Part shown: in pieces, positions 53,712 to 64,000 of the stretch
Position numbering within the stretch: position 1 is the first letter of the stretch
Layout of the letters: each line of letters opens with the position of its first letter
Assembly (NCBI GenBank): GCA_003665825.1
Contig: QPFY01000005.1
Location: 930,001 to 994,000 of the forward strand
Source: Microbotryum silenes-acaulis
Taxonomy: Eukaryota; Basidiomycota; Microbotryomycetes; Microbotryales; Microbotryaceae
DNA: 64,000 nucleotides
Direction: 5' to 3'
Made by a program: the position numbers and the translations under genes
The notes under the pieces: generated by a model
Told to the model about the DNA's origin: nothing
What the model saw: only the letters and a program-made list of their open reading frames with translations
The model's database searches: none

Positions 53712-54683
53712 CAGGCGTTCAATACAATTGAACAAGCGTCCGGGAAGACTCCGCGCGAGGTAGCCTATGGGATGCTATGCGTTAGTTTGGTGCGCCCAAC
53801 TAGGGCGATCCAGGAAAGGGTAGAGATCGTACAGAGAGGTCGCGGAGAACTCGAGCGCGTGGCAGGCGTGCGTGCGTCGAGGGTTTCTGGAAAGCAGCGG
53901 GCTGCTGTAAGGTCCTGATGAAGGAGACTGCTGAGTGAGCGACGGATCGCTTGGATGAGGATCCAATGTTGGAGGACCAACTGACCCTTGGCAGAGGGTG
54001 GCAGTGCTGGAGCAGCGAGCTGGTTCCAGAACGTGTCGACGGTGCGGAACCGAGGAGAGGGTAAGCGGCGGGCTGACGCTGATTCAGGACTAGAATGCAC
54101 GGGTGCGCGCTTGAACAATGAGCGTGGAACTCTTACCGCTAAAGCTGAACAGACATTCGGAAGCGCTCGGCCCCCGAAGTCGCTGCCGAAGCCGAGGCGG
54201 TGCACAACACGGTCTTGCTCCAGATTCCCTTCGCCGCCGCCGAGACGTGGGTTGAGTCATCACGATCGACCAAACTAGCCTTCCTTAGGAGAGCGAGGGA
54301 TACCAACACACACCGGTCTCCAAGACCAGTACCTTGACTCACTGAGGTATTCGTGCAACTCACGCCAAGACCCGATTCGACCGTGCACGCATCGTCGATC
54401 ATCCGGTGCGACGACCGATAACGCCCGTGCACTCCTCGTTGGTGCCGAACTTGCCCTCATTTCCTCGTAAAAAATCAGACCTCGTTCTTCGGGCCCTCAC
54501 TAATCTCGACGCTCACAAGACTCTTGCAAGTCGATCGTGGCCGCTGTGGACCTCGTTACGATTCGTAACGGGCCACTGTGTCATCGCGGCTCTCTCCGAC
54601 GGCACTCCGGCGACCACACCACAGTCTCTCTCCAAGGGGGATTAAGACTTGCATAGACCGTACAACCTCTCGCACACTGTGAC

Positions 54684-57484
54684 ATGAACAGTTACGACGC
54701 AGACTCGTTTTATCGCCCATCCGCGGCGCATCCTTCCCAAGAGCGCACGCAGTTGTGGGGCCCAACCACCGCGACCACGACCCGGCCACCAGCATACGCA
54801 CCGGCATACGCACCCGGTCCAGCATCGGCGCCAGCACCTGTCGAGTTCAACCATCCAAACGGGCGATCATCGACTCAAGCACTCAACACTCATCGGCCGC
54901 AAGCAAGTGCACATCGACCAGAGGTCCAAGTCGGTGATTGTGGCGAGGATCCAGTGAGTGACGATGCCTCTGAGCTCGTTTTTGGCTGGACGCTGAAATT
55001 TGATCTTACTGCGCTCTTCCGATTGGATTCCTTTTTCACAGCAACTCGAAGCCATACGAAGAGAGTCCGTACAAATCGAAAAGGAACGACAGGCTCGCTT
55101 TCGGGAGAATGAACAGGCGTTGCTGCGCACACTCGCCGAATCACAACGAGTGGACGAGCGACGGTCTGCTGAAGAAGCTCAGGCGGAGCAGCTGCTGCGG
55201 CAGGCGATGGAGGAGAGTCAAAGAGGCAAATCCCGTGAAACGGAGGAAGAGGAGCTTCAGATGGTGTTGGCCATGAGCCTGAGTGAACACGAGTTCGCGA
55301 CCACGAGTGCACAACGTTTCGCCCAGCTCAGTCACACCTCCAACTCCATCTCGCGCGACGATTCGGCGCAGGCTTCAAACGATACTCCACATTCGCTCTT
55401 CCAGAACGTCATCGTTGATGCATCAAACACCAATGGCCAACAGCCGGCTGCCCAACAGAATCCGCCCCTTCGTCGAGCCTCTCTGCACGATTCGTTCACC
55501 AACCCCGATGAGCTTGTCAGCCCACTAGCGTATGCGCAGGGATCTCCGATGCTGTCCTCAACGTTGAAGGAAGTTGATGGGCTTTCGCTGAACCAGCCTT
55601 CGCACCCCATTGATCAACGGGCTTCCGACGATACTGTGGAATCCACGTATGGGGCCTATTTACCAGCACCACAGCGAGCGACCTCCTCGGTCCCCCCGTC
55701 ACAAGCGCCGACCTCGGCATTCTATTCTGGAGCAGTCGCTGGTGCAATGATCCCGAATTCCCCACCTATCGACAGAGCACATACCCCCACGCACAATGCC
55801 TTGCTCCCGTACCCTGCACTCTCGCTCAGGCGGTCGTCCCACGCCTCGATCTCGGAGCTGTCCGATGGCCACAACTCGGTGCGGTTGAGCGTGCTCTCAA
55901 CCACCAGCGTAGCAGGGTCTTGGGCAAGCGAGGCCAGTGACGATACTCTTGACGACACTCGAGCGACGAGCCAATCCTTGTTTTGTCTTTCGGAAATGCA
56001 AGAATCCCCCATGGAGCCTGGGCCGAGCCAAAATCTTCCACATTCTCCAGCGACGGAAACGGGCGACGACGACATCGATCCTTTCGACGATCGCTTCGCA
56101 AGTGTTGACGGGGACGATTTGGATGCAAACCTACCGATGACCGAAAGCGAAGCCGATTCAGACTTATCCTTCGCCTCGAGCTCTGTCGTTCAAGATCGGG
56201 ACATGTTTGACATCGCCCGGCGTATGTCCAAGCAAAGCATGTCGAGGCCCTCCCTGTCCATCGTGGCACCCGTTCCGTCCGCTCCTGAATCGGGGGCATC
56301 TTCGTCGCATGCTTCGGATGATCGAGATGAAGCTCCACCAAGTACACTGACACATCTAGACATAACCAATACCCCCTCGGCCCCGCCCCTGACACCTGCT
56401 CGACCATCATTGTCCCGAGGTGACCTCTCGAACGAATCTAGCGCCTCGCTCGAGTCGGCTCTGCCCAGCAGTCCCGACGCAATGCATTCGGCATCAAGCT
56501 CGACTGACGTATTGGACGCATACCGAACAAACCCTTCTTCCGGTGGTCTTGTCATCGATGCCACAGCGGGTGGTGTGGCGCTCGCAACGGAGGACATCGT
56601 CGAAGGAGTGCGGTGGGGCTTCGTGCCCGCGGACAAGCTTGCACAACATCCGCCACTCGAGCATGACGGCCCGTTCCAGAAAGCCGCACAACTTTCGACG
56701 TACATTGATGAAGGCGCCCATCAGCGACCTTTTGAATGTTTCGCCATCGAGGCGTCGAGTTGGCACCGTCTGCTGTGCTATCTCATGTGGTGAGCTGAAG
56801 CCTTGACTGCCTTGCCGAATCGCCCTTAACACAATGATCCTTATCTTGTATCGCAGGTTTGGTCTTTCGCAATTCGAAGCAGCGCCATACGACCATGCGG
56901 CTCTGACAAAAGATCGTCGCCACTTTGAAGTCAGCGTTCTGGTGCAGTTTTTCCGCTCGTTTGAGGACGGAAGCCCTCGTGTGCGGTGCCTCGTACAAAT
57001 ACTGCCTCTTGCCAGGGCTAGCGCGATTGACACGGCACCAACACGTAGGAGTCAAACCAGGTTCGACGCCTCTTGTCCCAACATTTCCATCCCTATCGAC
57101 GCTGATCCCGATCGGCCGCTTCGCCTGCCGCTCACATTGGCGACACTGGGGTCTGCGCTCTCCAAAGCCCACACGATCTCGTCTCGGTCAGGTCGCTCGA
57201 CTTTTGGAGCTCCGACCTCCCGCGGTGGGACGGTGATGGAGAAGACGCTTGCGTCCGCCGTCATCTTTTGCAAGCAATTGAACGGGGACTTTGCGACGGC
57301 TTCACCCGAGGCGGACGACTTTGAAAGGAGCACCTTGGAGCGGCTCAAACTTCGCGTGAAACGGGCCAGGGGCAAGAGGGTCGGCGTGCAAGGAGGTCGC
57401 GTGGAAGGGGGCCGCGACGACGTGCCGGAGGAAGCGAGTTTGATCACACCGTTCATCCTGGAGGAGACAGAAGATGGGTATTGA
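54684..57484 (+). CDS. UIM-containing, serine-rich protein with a conserved-looking C-terminal domain
   Basis: Three exons (54684-54953, 55042-56789, 56857-57484) encode 881 aa. Residues about 90-170 form a charged helix with two ubiquitin-interacting-motif-like segments, AEQLLRQAMEESQRG and EEELQMVLAMSLSEHE (acidic cluster, Ala, Ser at the UIM positions). A long Ser/Pro/Asp-rich disordered stretch follows (about 180-600). The C-terminal 250 aa look folded: GLVIDATAGGVALATEDIVE, RPFECFAIEASSWHRLLCYL, HFEVSVLVQFFRSFED and SAVIFCKQLNGDF. UIMs bind ubiquitin, so a role in ubiquitin-dependent trafficking or turnover is a reasonable inference, but I cannot assign the C-terminal domain to a family. 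Confidence 0.8.
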
Positions 57485-58128
57485 GATCGGCAAATTTCCC
57501 GCCTTACGGACGAGCATGTACCACGCGACAGCAATATTGTAACATCTGGATGGCTGCCGAACCTTACATTTACCTTCTGAAGGTCCCAGCTCAACTTCGG
57601 ACTGACTTGCCTGACCTTCCTGACCTGCCTTTGACTGACAACCATTGTGCATCCCTCCCACCCTTCTTATTTGTACTCTATCTTTCTCCATTGTCCTAGT
57701 TTTCACACAGAACCACATTGTGTACATGCCGGATCACCTTGAATAGTAATATGTAGCGCTCTTCTCTCTTTTTCTCTCTTGTCGTCCCCACGGGGACCCA
57801 CAACCTTGACTCTTGATAATCGACTGGGTTTAGGACTGTCTTTTCGTCAGGCACCTTCGAGAGTACTACCGAGGAACACGCCTTTACTCACGCCCACCGC
57901 TGAGTAATCTGGACTCCTTACAGTAAACAACAGATGAAATTACAATGACACCAATTTAGAAGATAAGGCTATGCAATTGAAGAAAACCGCCCCAAGAGAA
58001 CCCCAGAAACAGATGTGAAGGGAGTCAATTCTTCCTCCAGCGCCAAAAAAATGGTATCGGAACAAGAATGAGATCCTCGACGAAAAGGAGTATTCTTGAA
58101 GGTGACGAGTTGGTGGTCCAGACAGTAC
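57485..58128. other. Convergent 3' region
   Basis: A 644-bp AT-richer spacer between two convergent stop codons, including a tctctcttttt tract near 57760. No gene seen. Confidence 0.5.
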
Positions 58129-61100
58129 TCAAGCCGTCAGGTCGAAGCTCTCGAACCCATCAAAGTTGGCCCCGTTGAAGAACGAGGTGTAGTCGACGAA
58201 CTGCCCTTGATCCGGGACAGCCGATCCGAGAGAATTGGTCGAAGTCGCGAACAATGCGTCGATCTCGTCCGACGTCATGGCTCCAGCTCCAGCTCCAGCT
58301 CCGGCCCCGGTTCCGGTTCCGTTGACTCCCCCAGTCTCCAAGCCAGTGGAGCCCCGATCGTCCAATGTGTAGAAGCCACCACCCGTGGTGCTGCCAAGTT
58401 TCGAGATCGGATCGGAAGCCTCCAAGGTCGCAGGGTTGAAGAAGATGGACGAATCCGACTGGTGCTCCGGTGATGCGACGAACGCACCGGACGGAGTTGG
58501 GTCCGTTGCCGTCGACTCGGTGGCCACGATGCCCGTCGGTGCCGGCGTGGACACTGGCAGAGGGGTATCTCTCATGACCGGAGAGGGCGTCAATGGCAGC
58601 GCGACATTGGCCGGTGTAGTCGCCGGGGCGGTCGAGAGAGAGCGTTTACGTTCGTTCGGCCCGCTCCTCGGAGGTGGCTTCGCAATTGCAGCAGAGGCAG
58701 CTCGAGGCTTCTTGGGTGCGGCTGAAGCTTCCTTGGCCACTTCTCGCTTCCGCTTCGCGGTCGTCGTGTTGCTTTGTTTGAGCGCCACGGGAATTGATCC
58801 TGGCGTCGTGGCCGAGGTCGTCGCGTGCGGAGAAATGCCGCTTGTTGTCTGAGGAGTCGGCGTTTGAAGCATCGCTGGCGAAGTGACGTATTGGCTAGGT
58901 GTCTCGGGTGCCCCGACGAGTCCATTCGCGCCGGGAGTCGCCGCAGGCGTCCTGGATCCGCCGGCACTTGCAGAAGGTGTTGACGCATTCCGGAGCGCGG
59001 GCGCGGGCATCTGCCCTTCCAACTGGTGCGCTTGCAGTTGCGAGCGAGAAATCTCTTGCTGCAGCGCAATAGTCGGATCGACCATCTGTAGACGCGGTGT
59101 TGTCGAGGAGGGACGCGAGTTCCCGTTGACCCCGTTGCCTTGTTGGGCCCCCGGAGTAGACGAGGGTGCGGCGTGGGGACTGACTGCGTTCGTCTTGGCT
59201 GAGGCCCCGTTGAGGTGATTCGGGTTAGGCAAGGAAGCCATGCGGCGGAACGAGGCAGATGCCTCATCAGCACTTGGGTAAAGTGAAGAGGGTTCTGGCG
59301 TAGGAACAGGCCCGACGGGCTCATAGTTGCCGCCGTACTGGTCGGGTCGCGCTGGGCTGCCGTAGCTGCCCTGAGCGCCGTTCGCGTACGGGGACGAAGT
59401 ATTGACCGCTAGCGGTGGTTGAGATTGCTGTGCCTGCGGGTCATTACCGTTGATAGGACCCCCTTTGGCCGCGACAAATCGCTTCGCAGGAGAGGGCGGG
59501 TTGCTGTTGACATCGATCCCCGAGGGATAAAATCCTGCCGCATTCGACTGCATCGTGGCGCCTGGCCCGGTCGGAGGCGACCGCCGGTTCGCCAACATGA
59601 TCCGTTGCTGCTGCAGAGCTAAAGCTTGGGCTTGCGACGATAGTTCCGCAGAGCTTGCGACGCCTGCAGTCGCATGAGGATACTGATGGCCCGGTGAGGG
59701 ACCGCCGACCGGAAGCGGGGAGGGCCCGGGTTGTCGCTGGTTCTCCATCTGTGATTGAGCTTGCGCGTGCGAGTGGTACGCACTTTGCTGAGGTGGCCCC
59801 GGGTACGCAGGTTGTTGATGTTGCTGCGGCTGCGGCTGTTTCGACATGTGTGGCTGGCCTGGATGATGTTGAGCCCCATTGATCAGACCCTGACGATCAC
59901 CCGAGTACACCGCGGCTGATCCGTGCATCTCCATAGCCCCGTTGTGCGCATCGAATCGCTGCTGCTGCTCGGAAGGCTGCGGGTAGGCCGGTCGCTGCCC
60001 TTGAGGTTCCAACCCAGCGTGTTGCCCACCTGGCGCCGGCGCCGACTGCGAAGGGTGCGGATCCCTACAGCGAGTGAAATGCCGAGGTAAGTTCAGTCGG
60101 CGAGCCCGTGATTCAACTGGACTCGGTCTCGTCAGACTTACTGCGCTGGAGTGGGTCGATGGCTCATCTGCCTCTGAAGTGGACCCGGAGGTTGCGTCTG
60201 TTGCATCTGCGTCTGATGCGATCCACCCATCGTATTCGCAATGATCCCCCGCTGCTGCGGCAATTGACTGGCTTGGCTGGCCTGTATTGTCGCGTGTTGC
60301 TGAGGCGCTGCACCTCCCGGTGCCGAGTATGCGTTCAAGTTCGGTCCACTGCCTGAACGGGGCCCACCTTGACCTGGACCATAGGAGCCACCAGGAGCAA
60401 TGATGATCCGTTGCGGCGGCGGCGGCTGCCTTCCCGATGTCGGGTGGGCAGCGGATGCACTTGGGTGCGGTGATGGCTGGCCTGCAAAGTTGCCCTGGTA
60501 CTGCGCCGGTGGCTGCTGCTGCTGCTGGTACTGTTGCTGCTGTGGGCCAGGTGGCACTGCGGTCACTCTTCGCGGCGATTGCTGTTGGGAGCTCACAGGC
60601 GTCGAACCTCGCTGAATATTCAGACCCCAAGTCAAGGAAGCAGACGGCGTGAGCTCCCACTCTGGCTCGAATCAGACATGCTAATGGATTTCACTGCTCA
60701 CCGGTGGTCCACTACTGTTTCTTATACCGACATCGATCGCATGGTGGGACATGTCGACCAGTCCGCGCGACGACAGTACGCCGTTGGGCCCGGCACGTTG
60801 TCGAAAGACCTCGTAAAATATTGTCCACCACCTGCGCAAAGACGACTCGGGTCAACAACTGGGGCCTCTAGTCGAGTACACAGGCCACGAAGGCACTCAC
60901 TCAAACAGAAACCCGGCAGGCGACTCGATTCGCACGTTCGCTTGAGGAATTGTCCGGGGGTCGATCTCCGGCGAATTCCCGGAGGGGTCCGATTCGTGCA
61001 TGCGACCCTTCCCCTTGTACGATGCGGGATGAACTTGACCCGGCCCGAGAGGTCTGATTGGTGTCGTCGGCACGTCGCGCAAGAATGCATGAGCGGCCGT

Positions 61101-62468
61101 GTGAAGACCGCTCTTCTGGAGGTAGTCAAAGATGTAAGAGCTGCGCGGAAAAGGGGTACAATGTCAGCCAGGATGAAGACGTAGAACGGGTGAGCGGCCG
61201 AGACCCGGAGGCAAGGGAACGCACTGGAAAATGGGCCGTAGATCGCCAGAGCCTAATGGGGCAGATTGTTGACCCTGGGCTTGAGCTTGCTCTGAGCTCG
61301 GGTGCGAGTTGAGATGGTGGGGCTGGGACGGCGGTTGAGCCTGGGGTGGTGGCCGCGGTGATACGACGAGACTGGCCGATCGTGATGTTGCGGCCAGTCG
61401 CCCGTCCCGCTCGGTAACATAACTGTTGTCGTGATACCGCCTATCTACCGGAGAGACCGGCCGGCCCCAAGACTGAGGACCCGCCGCAGAACCAGGCTGC
61501 AGCCGTTGTGGTTGTGCTTGTTGCGGCTGCTGGACTGGCTGCTGCTGCTGCGGAGGCTGATGGTAAGACGCATAGTGCGGCGACGAGGGCGGTTGGAACT
61601 GTTGTTGATGCTCGTGCTGAATCTGATGGTACTGCTGCTTAGCTGGGGTAGGCGAGGCACGCGTCGCGTAGGACGATGGGCCAGCTGCGGCGGAGGGACT
61701 GTTCGGGCATGATTGACCCGCTGGGTGTAGGTGAGTTTGAGGGTGCTGCTGCTGTTGTTGTTGTTGCTGTTGCAGCTGCATCTGAGAACCATTGACCATG
61801 GCGACACGTTGGAACGAAGGATGGACCATCACCGGACTGCTGTGGAGCGAGCGTGCATCACCCGGTCCGTACGAGCCATGTGGTGGGGGTCCAATGCCGT
61901 TGCTGCTCGACGCCTGAGCCCGAGCCGGAACGGCAGTCGAGGGTGACACGAAGGCGGGCAGACTCGAGATTCGCTGTTGATGCAACTGCTGCTGCTGCTG
62001 CTGCGCATGGTGTTGTTGTTGCTGTTGCTGTTGTTGTTGCTGTTGTTGTTGCTGTTGTTGCTGTTGTTGCTGTTGTTGCTGCTGCTGCATCGAGTGATGA
62101 GGATGGTTGGCATGCCCCTGATGTGGTGGTGTGTACATGCGTGGATGAATCATCGATGGCCCTCCTGGCACGGGCACTTGTGGCTGGCCGCCGGTCGTCG
62201 CGTAGCTGCTAGTCGAGATTGGCGCAGAGCCGGGGGGACCAGCCGGTGCCACGCTCGAGCCGTACGGTTGCGGTATTTGGTAGGCACCTCGGGGGTGGTG
62301 CTGAAGATGCTGGGGGTGCTGAGCGTGCTGCGGATGTTGTTGTTGTTGCTGCTGCTGCGACGACAGCTGAGGCGGTTGCGACGACTGCAGGTGCAATTGC
62401 AGCTGGCTGGGTCGCAGCGGTCCTGAACCCTGCGGCGACGGATCCGAGGCCGTGTCCTCGCGATACAT
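58129..62468 (-). CDS. Glutamine-rich LisH/LUFS-type transcriptional regulator (Flo8/Som1/SSDP-like)
   Basis: Five exons (62468-61225, 61140-60901, 60831-60702, 60611-60142, 60064-58129) give 1,339 aa. A Gln/His/Pro-rich region of about 414 aa, with a poly-Q run of about 30 encoded near 62000-62090, precedes a LisH motif (SYIFDYLQKSGLHTAAHAFL, about 416-435). Then SPAGFLFEWWTIFYEVFRQR (about 492-511) matches the F(L)xEWWxxFWxxF box next to the LisH in Flo8, Som1 and SSDP/SSBP proteins. The C-terminal 800 aa are Pro/Ser/Gln-rich, with an NLS-like KRKREV and an acidic end (DEIDALF...FDGFESFDL). Known role of the family: nuclear cofactors controlling filamentous growth or LIM-HD/LDB complexes. 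The long Q-rich segment in front of the LisH is unusual, since LisH is normally N-terminal. Confidence 0.85.
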
Positions 62469-63166
62469 GCCTCCGAGCCCTCGACGAGCGACCGGCACTC
62501 GAGCCACTAGGTAGCTGCAGCTACCGGCTCTGGGCGGCTGTCGCGCAGATGGAGGACGACGAGTCGCACAAGGTCCGAACACGCGGCCGAAACACGACCC
62601 GAAACAGGTCGGTGGGAGCAGCACGCCGGAACTCGAGTCTCGACTGCCTCGTGAGTCGTCGCATCGAGTCGCTCACGCAGGCGCCTTCAGGCGCCCTCCG
62701 GAATTTCATTGGCGCGACAAGACACTAGTCCGATAATCAATCGTGGCACGATGGATAGCGAGTCGCCTCGTCAGTTCGGAAAGTTCTCGGTTGATAGCGG
62801 ACGATCTCTTTCCGAAACTGATTCAGCATCTCATGTTCTTCCTACATCCACCGGTGTCACGTACAGTCGCGGCCCTAGCCGTGAGATTCCCGCCGCGTGC
62901 CGATTCTCGCGACAAAACGTGGATAATGACAAACTTGCGGAGCTCCGAAAAACGGCATTTTGCGCGATCGGTACGGCCTGACCCGCGGATCGAACCGGAG
63001 GCATTAATTAGGTAAGCGGAGTACCTCCTTAAGATAGGAAGTACTCGCCTACTGGTTCAAGCCCTCATAGGTACACAGGCAGGTCACTTTGCACCGACGT
63101 TACACGCCTCCGCGTTGTATGGCTCGACTCAGAACAGTTTCTCCCGAATCGGTTCGAAATACGCGC
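62469..63166. promoter_or_regulatory. Upstream region of the LisH regulator
   Basis: About 700 bp expected to carry the promoter and leader. A short imperfect inverted repeat (gtaagcggagtacctcc / ggaagtactcgcctac) lies at about 63012-63052. No gene recognised. Confidence 0.5.
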
Positions 63167-63585
63167 CTACACATGCAAGCGCGAAACTTACGGCTGCCGT
63201 AGGGCACAACTTGCCAAAAAAGAAAAGTGTGTCTGCAAGGACCAAAGTAACCTTGGCTCCCTTCTGATTTCAATCAGCATTGATTGAAATTAGTAGCTTC
63301 TTTGCTGTGTGGTCCAGTGTAAGGCCAGCCCCTTCACAACTGGACTACACACAGAGTTCCCTTGCGCCTTAAGGGGCTCGCTTCTGATTCCGCATCCATT
63401 GAAATTGTTCGCTTTTTTGGCTGTGTAGTCCAGCTGTGAGGGGCTAGCAAAAAACCTAACAATTTCAATCGATGCTGATTGAAATCAGAAGGGAGCCAAA
63501 GTTACTTTGGTCCTTGCAGACACACTTTTCTTTTTTGGCAAGTTGTGCCCTACGGCAGCCGTAAGTTTCGCGCTTGCATGTGTAG
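63167..63585. mobile_element. 419-bp fold-back element with 125-nt inverted arms
   Basis: Positions 63167-63291 and 63461-63585 are reverse complements over 125 nt with two mismatches that I can find (at the AACCTTGG/AACTTTGG and GCATTGAT/GCATCGAT positions). The 169-nt centre contains a second, shorter inverted pair around gtccag / ctggac flanked by tgtgtg/cacaca. There is no coding frame spanning it and no clear target-site duplication. Such near-identity means a recent origin: either a fold-back/MITE transposon or a local inverted duplication. Confidence 0.85.
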
Positions 63586-64000
63586 CCCCGGCGGGGCGTC
63601 AGGGTCACGCGCCCCTATTCCGATCGCCGAACGTTCCATCGCCTATCTCCGACGCGGCCTGGCCCGACCAGACTTGATCATTCATGTTTCTACTACAACG
63701 GAGGCCAACTCCCACACCGTTGCTAGATTTGGCACCTCCACCTCTTGTGCATGAATCTGCCTCGTGCACGATGGCTCAAGTTACCCCAAGCAGGGTAGTC
63801 TTCCAACGGTCCTCGCGGATACCGAAAATTTTTCGTGGAGAAAAAAAAGACCTGACAGAGTAATGTGCACGAAGTGCAAGAATTTGCACTTTGAGAGGTA
63901 TCACCTATAAAGTAGGAATCAGCCAAACTGCAAACTCATGGCGGACTGTCCAATAACTGCTCAGCGCACGGTGCGGAGCGATCGAGTCGAGATCGAGCGA
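63586..64000. other. Right end of the window
   Basis: About 415 bp without a confident gene. A short palindromic stretch (agtgcaa-gaa-tttgcact) is at about 63870-63888. Confidence 0.4.

Larger units (their letters stand above)
52200..54683. other. Gene-poor region right of the transposon
   Basis: About 2.5 kb. The first part (52190-52365) is coding-like on the plus strand (STPKTPKSKTTAPPIGRRRS, ending at a GTAAGG donor) and may be a fragment of a gene disrupted by the insertion. A 17-bp poly-G run is at 52787-52803. A 17-bp direct repeat (ctttgcgaggcgtagcg) occurs at 53625-53641 and 53695-53711. I cannot assemble a complete gene. Confidence 0.45.

Noticed and set aside
62994..63060. tRNA-like 'ggttcaag' and 'atcgaaccgg' segments
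   Set aside because: No cloverleaf with paired acceptor, D and T arms could be built around them.
63012..63585. CRISPR-like repeats
   Set aside because: The repeats are inverted, not regularly spaced direct repeats, and the genome is eukaryotic.

Overview
This window is nuclear DNA of a filamentous or yeast-like basidiomycete. The evidence is dense genes on both strands, many short spliceosomal introns (about 50-110 nt, mostly GTGAGT/GTAAGT donors), GC-rich third codon positions, a mitochondrial complex I subunit gene, a urease accessory gene and LisH/PLAC8/GWT1 family genes. The intron density and codon bias suggest Pucciniomycotina (red-yeast-like), but that placement is inference. I rebuilt 24 protein genes by hand-splicing; for 23 the exons sum to an intact reading frame, and the first runs off the window edge. 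No rRNA, tRNA or CRISPR array was recognised.

Layout. 0-11 kb: a GEN1-like XPG nuclease fragment, a zinc alcohol dehydrogenase, mitochondrial glutaryl-CoA dehydrogenase, PAPS reductase and an MFS exporter preceded by a perfect 25-bp-arm palindrome. 12-20 kb: a compact block of divergent and convergent genes: urease accessory UreF / mitochondrial thioredoxin, STEEP1 homologue / IMPACT-YIH1 homologue, UQCC2-like complex III assembly factor / RRP7. 20-37 kb: cell-surface and secretory genes. These are a 1,900-aa secreted PIG-L/LmbE-type deacetylase with six discoidin-like modules and a long N-glycosylation-sequon tract, a small cysteine-rich secreted protein, a type II membrane HtrL/YibB-family protein, and a 1,049-aa protein that fuses a nucleotide-sugar transporter to a GT47 exostosin domain. 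38-48 kb: two tandem PLAC8 paralogues, GWT1 (GPI inositol acyltransferase), complex I NDUFS3 and a flavin monooxygenase of the Baeyer-Villiger type. 48-62 kb: mitochondrial ribosomal protein mL43, an unrecognised serine-rich protein, a UIM-repeat protein, and a glutamine-rich LisH regulator.

Two mobile-element-like structures are visible. One is a 632-bp element with 25-bp terminal inverted repeats and a perfect 6-bp direct repeat at 51.6-52.2 kb. The other is a 419-bp fold-back with 125-nt arms at 63.2-63.6 kb.

The strongest candidate for something undescribed is the transporter-glycosyltransferase fusion at 33.5-37.3 kb. Its topology would place the enzyme in the Golgi lumen beside the port that imports its donor sugar. 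The second is the giant sequon-rich deacetylase at 20.2-26.5 kb. Together with HtrL/YibB and GWT1 they suggest a neighbourhood concerned with surface glycoconjugates, but co-function is inference from proximity only.
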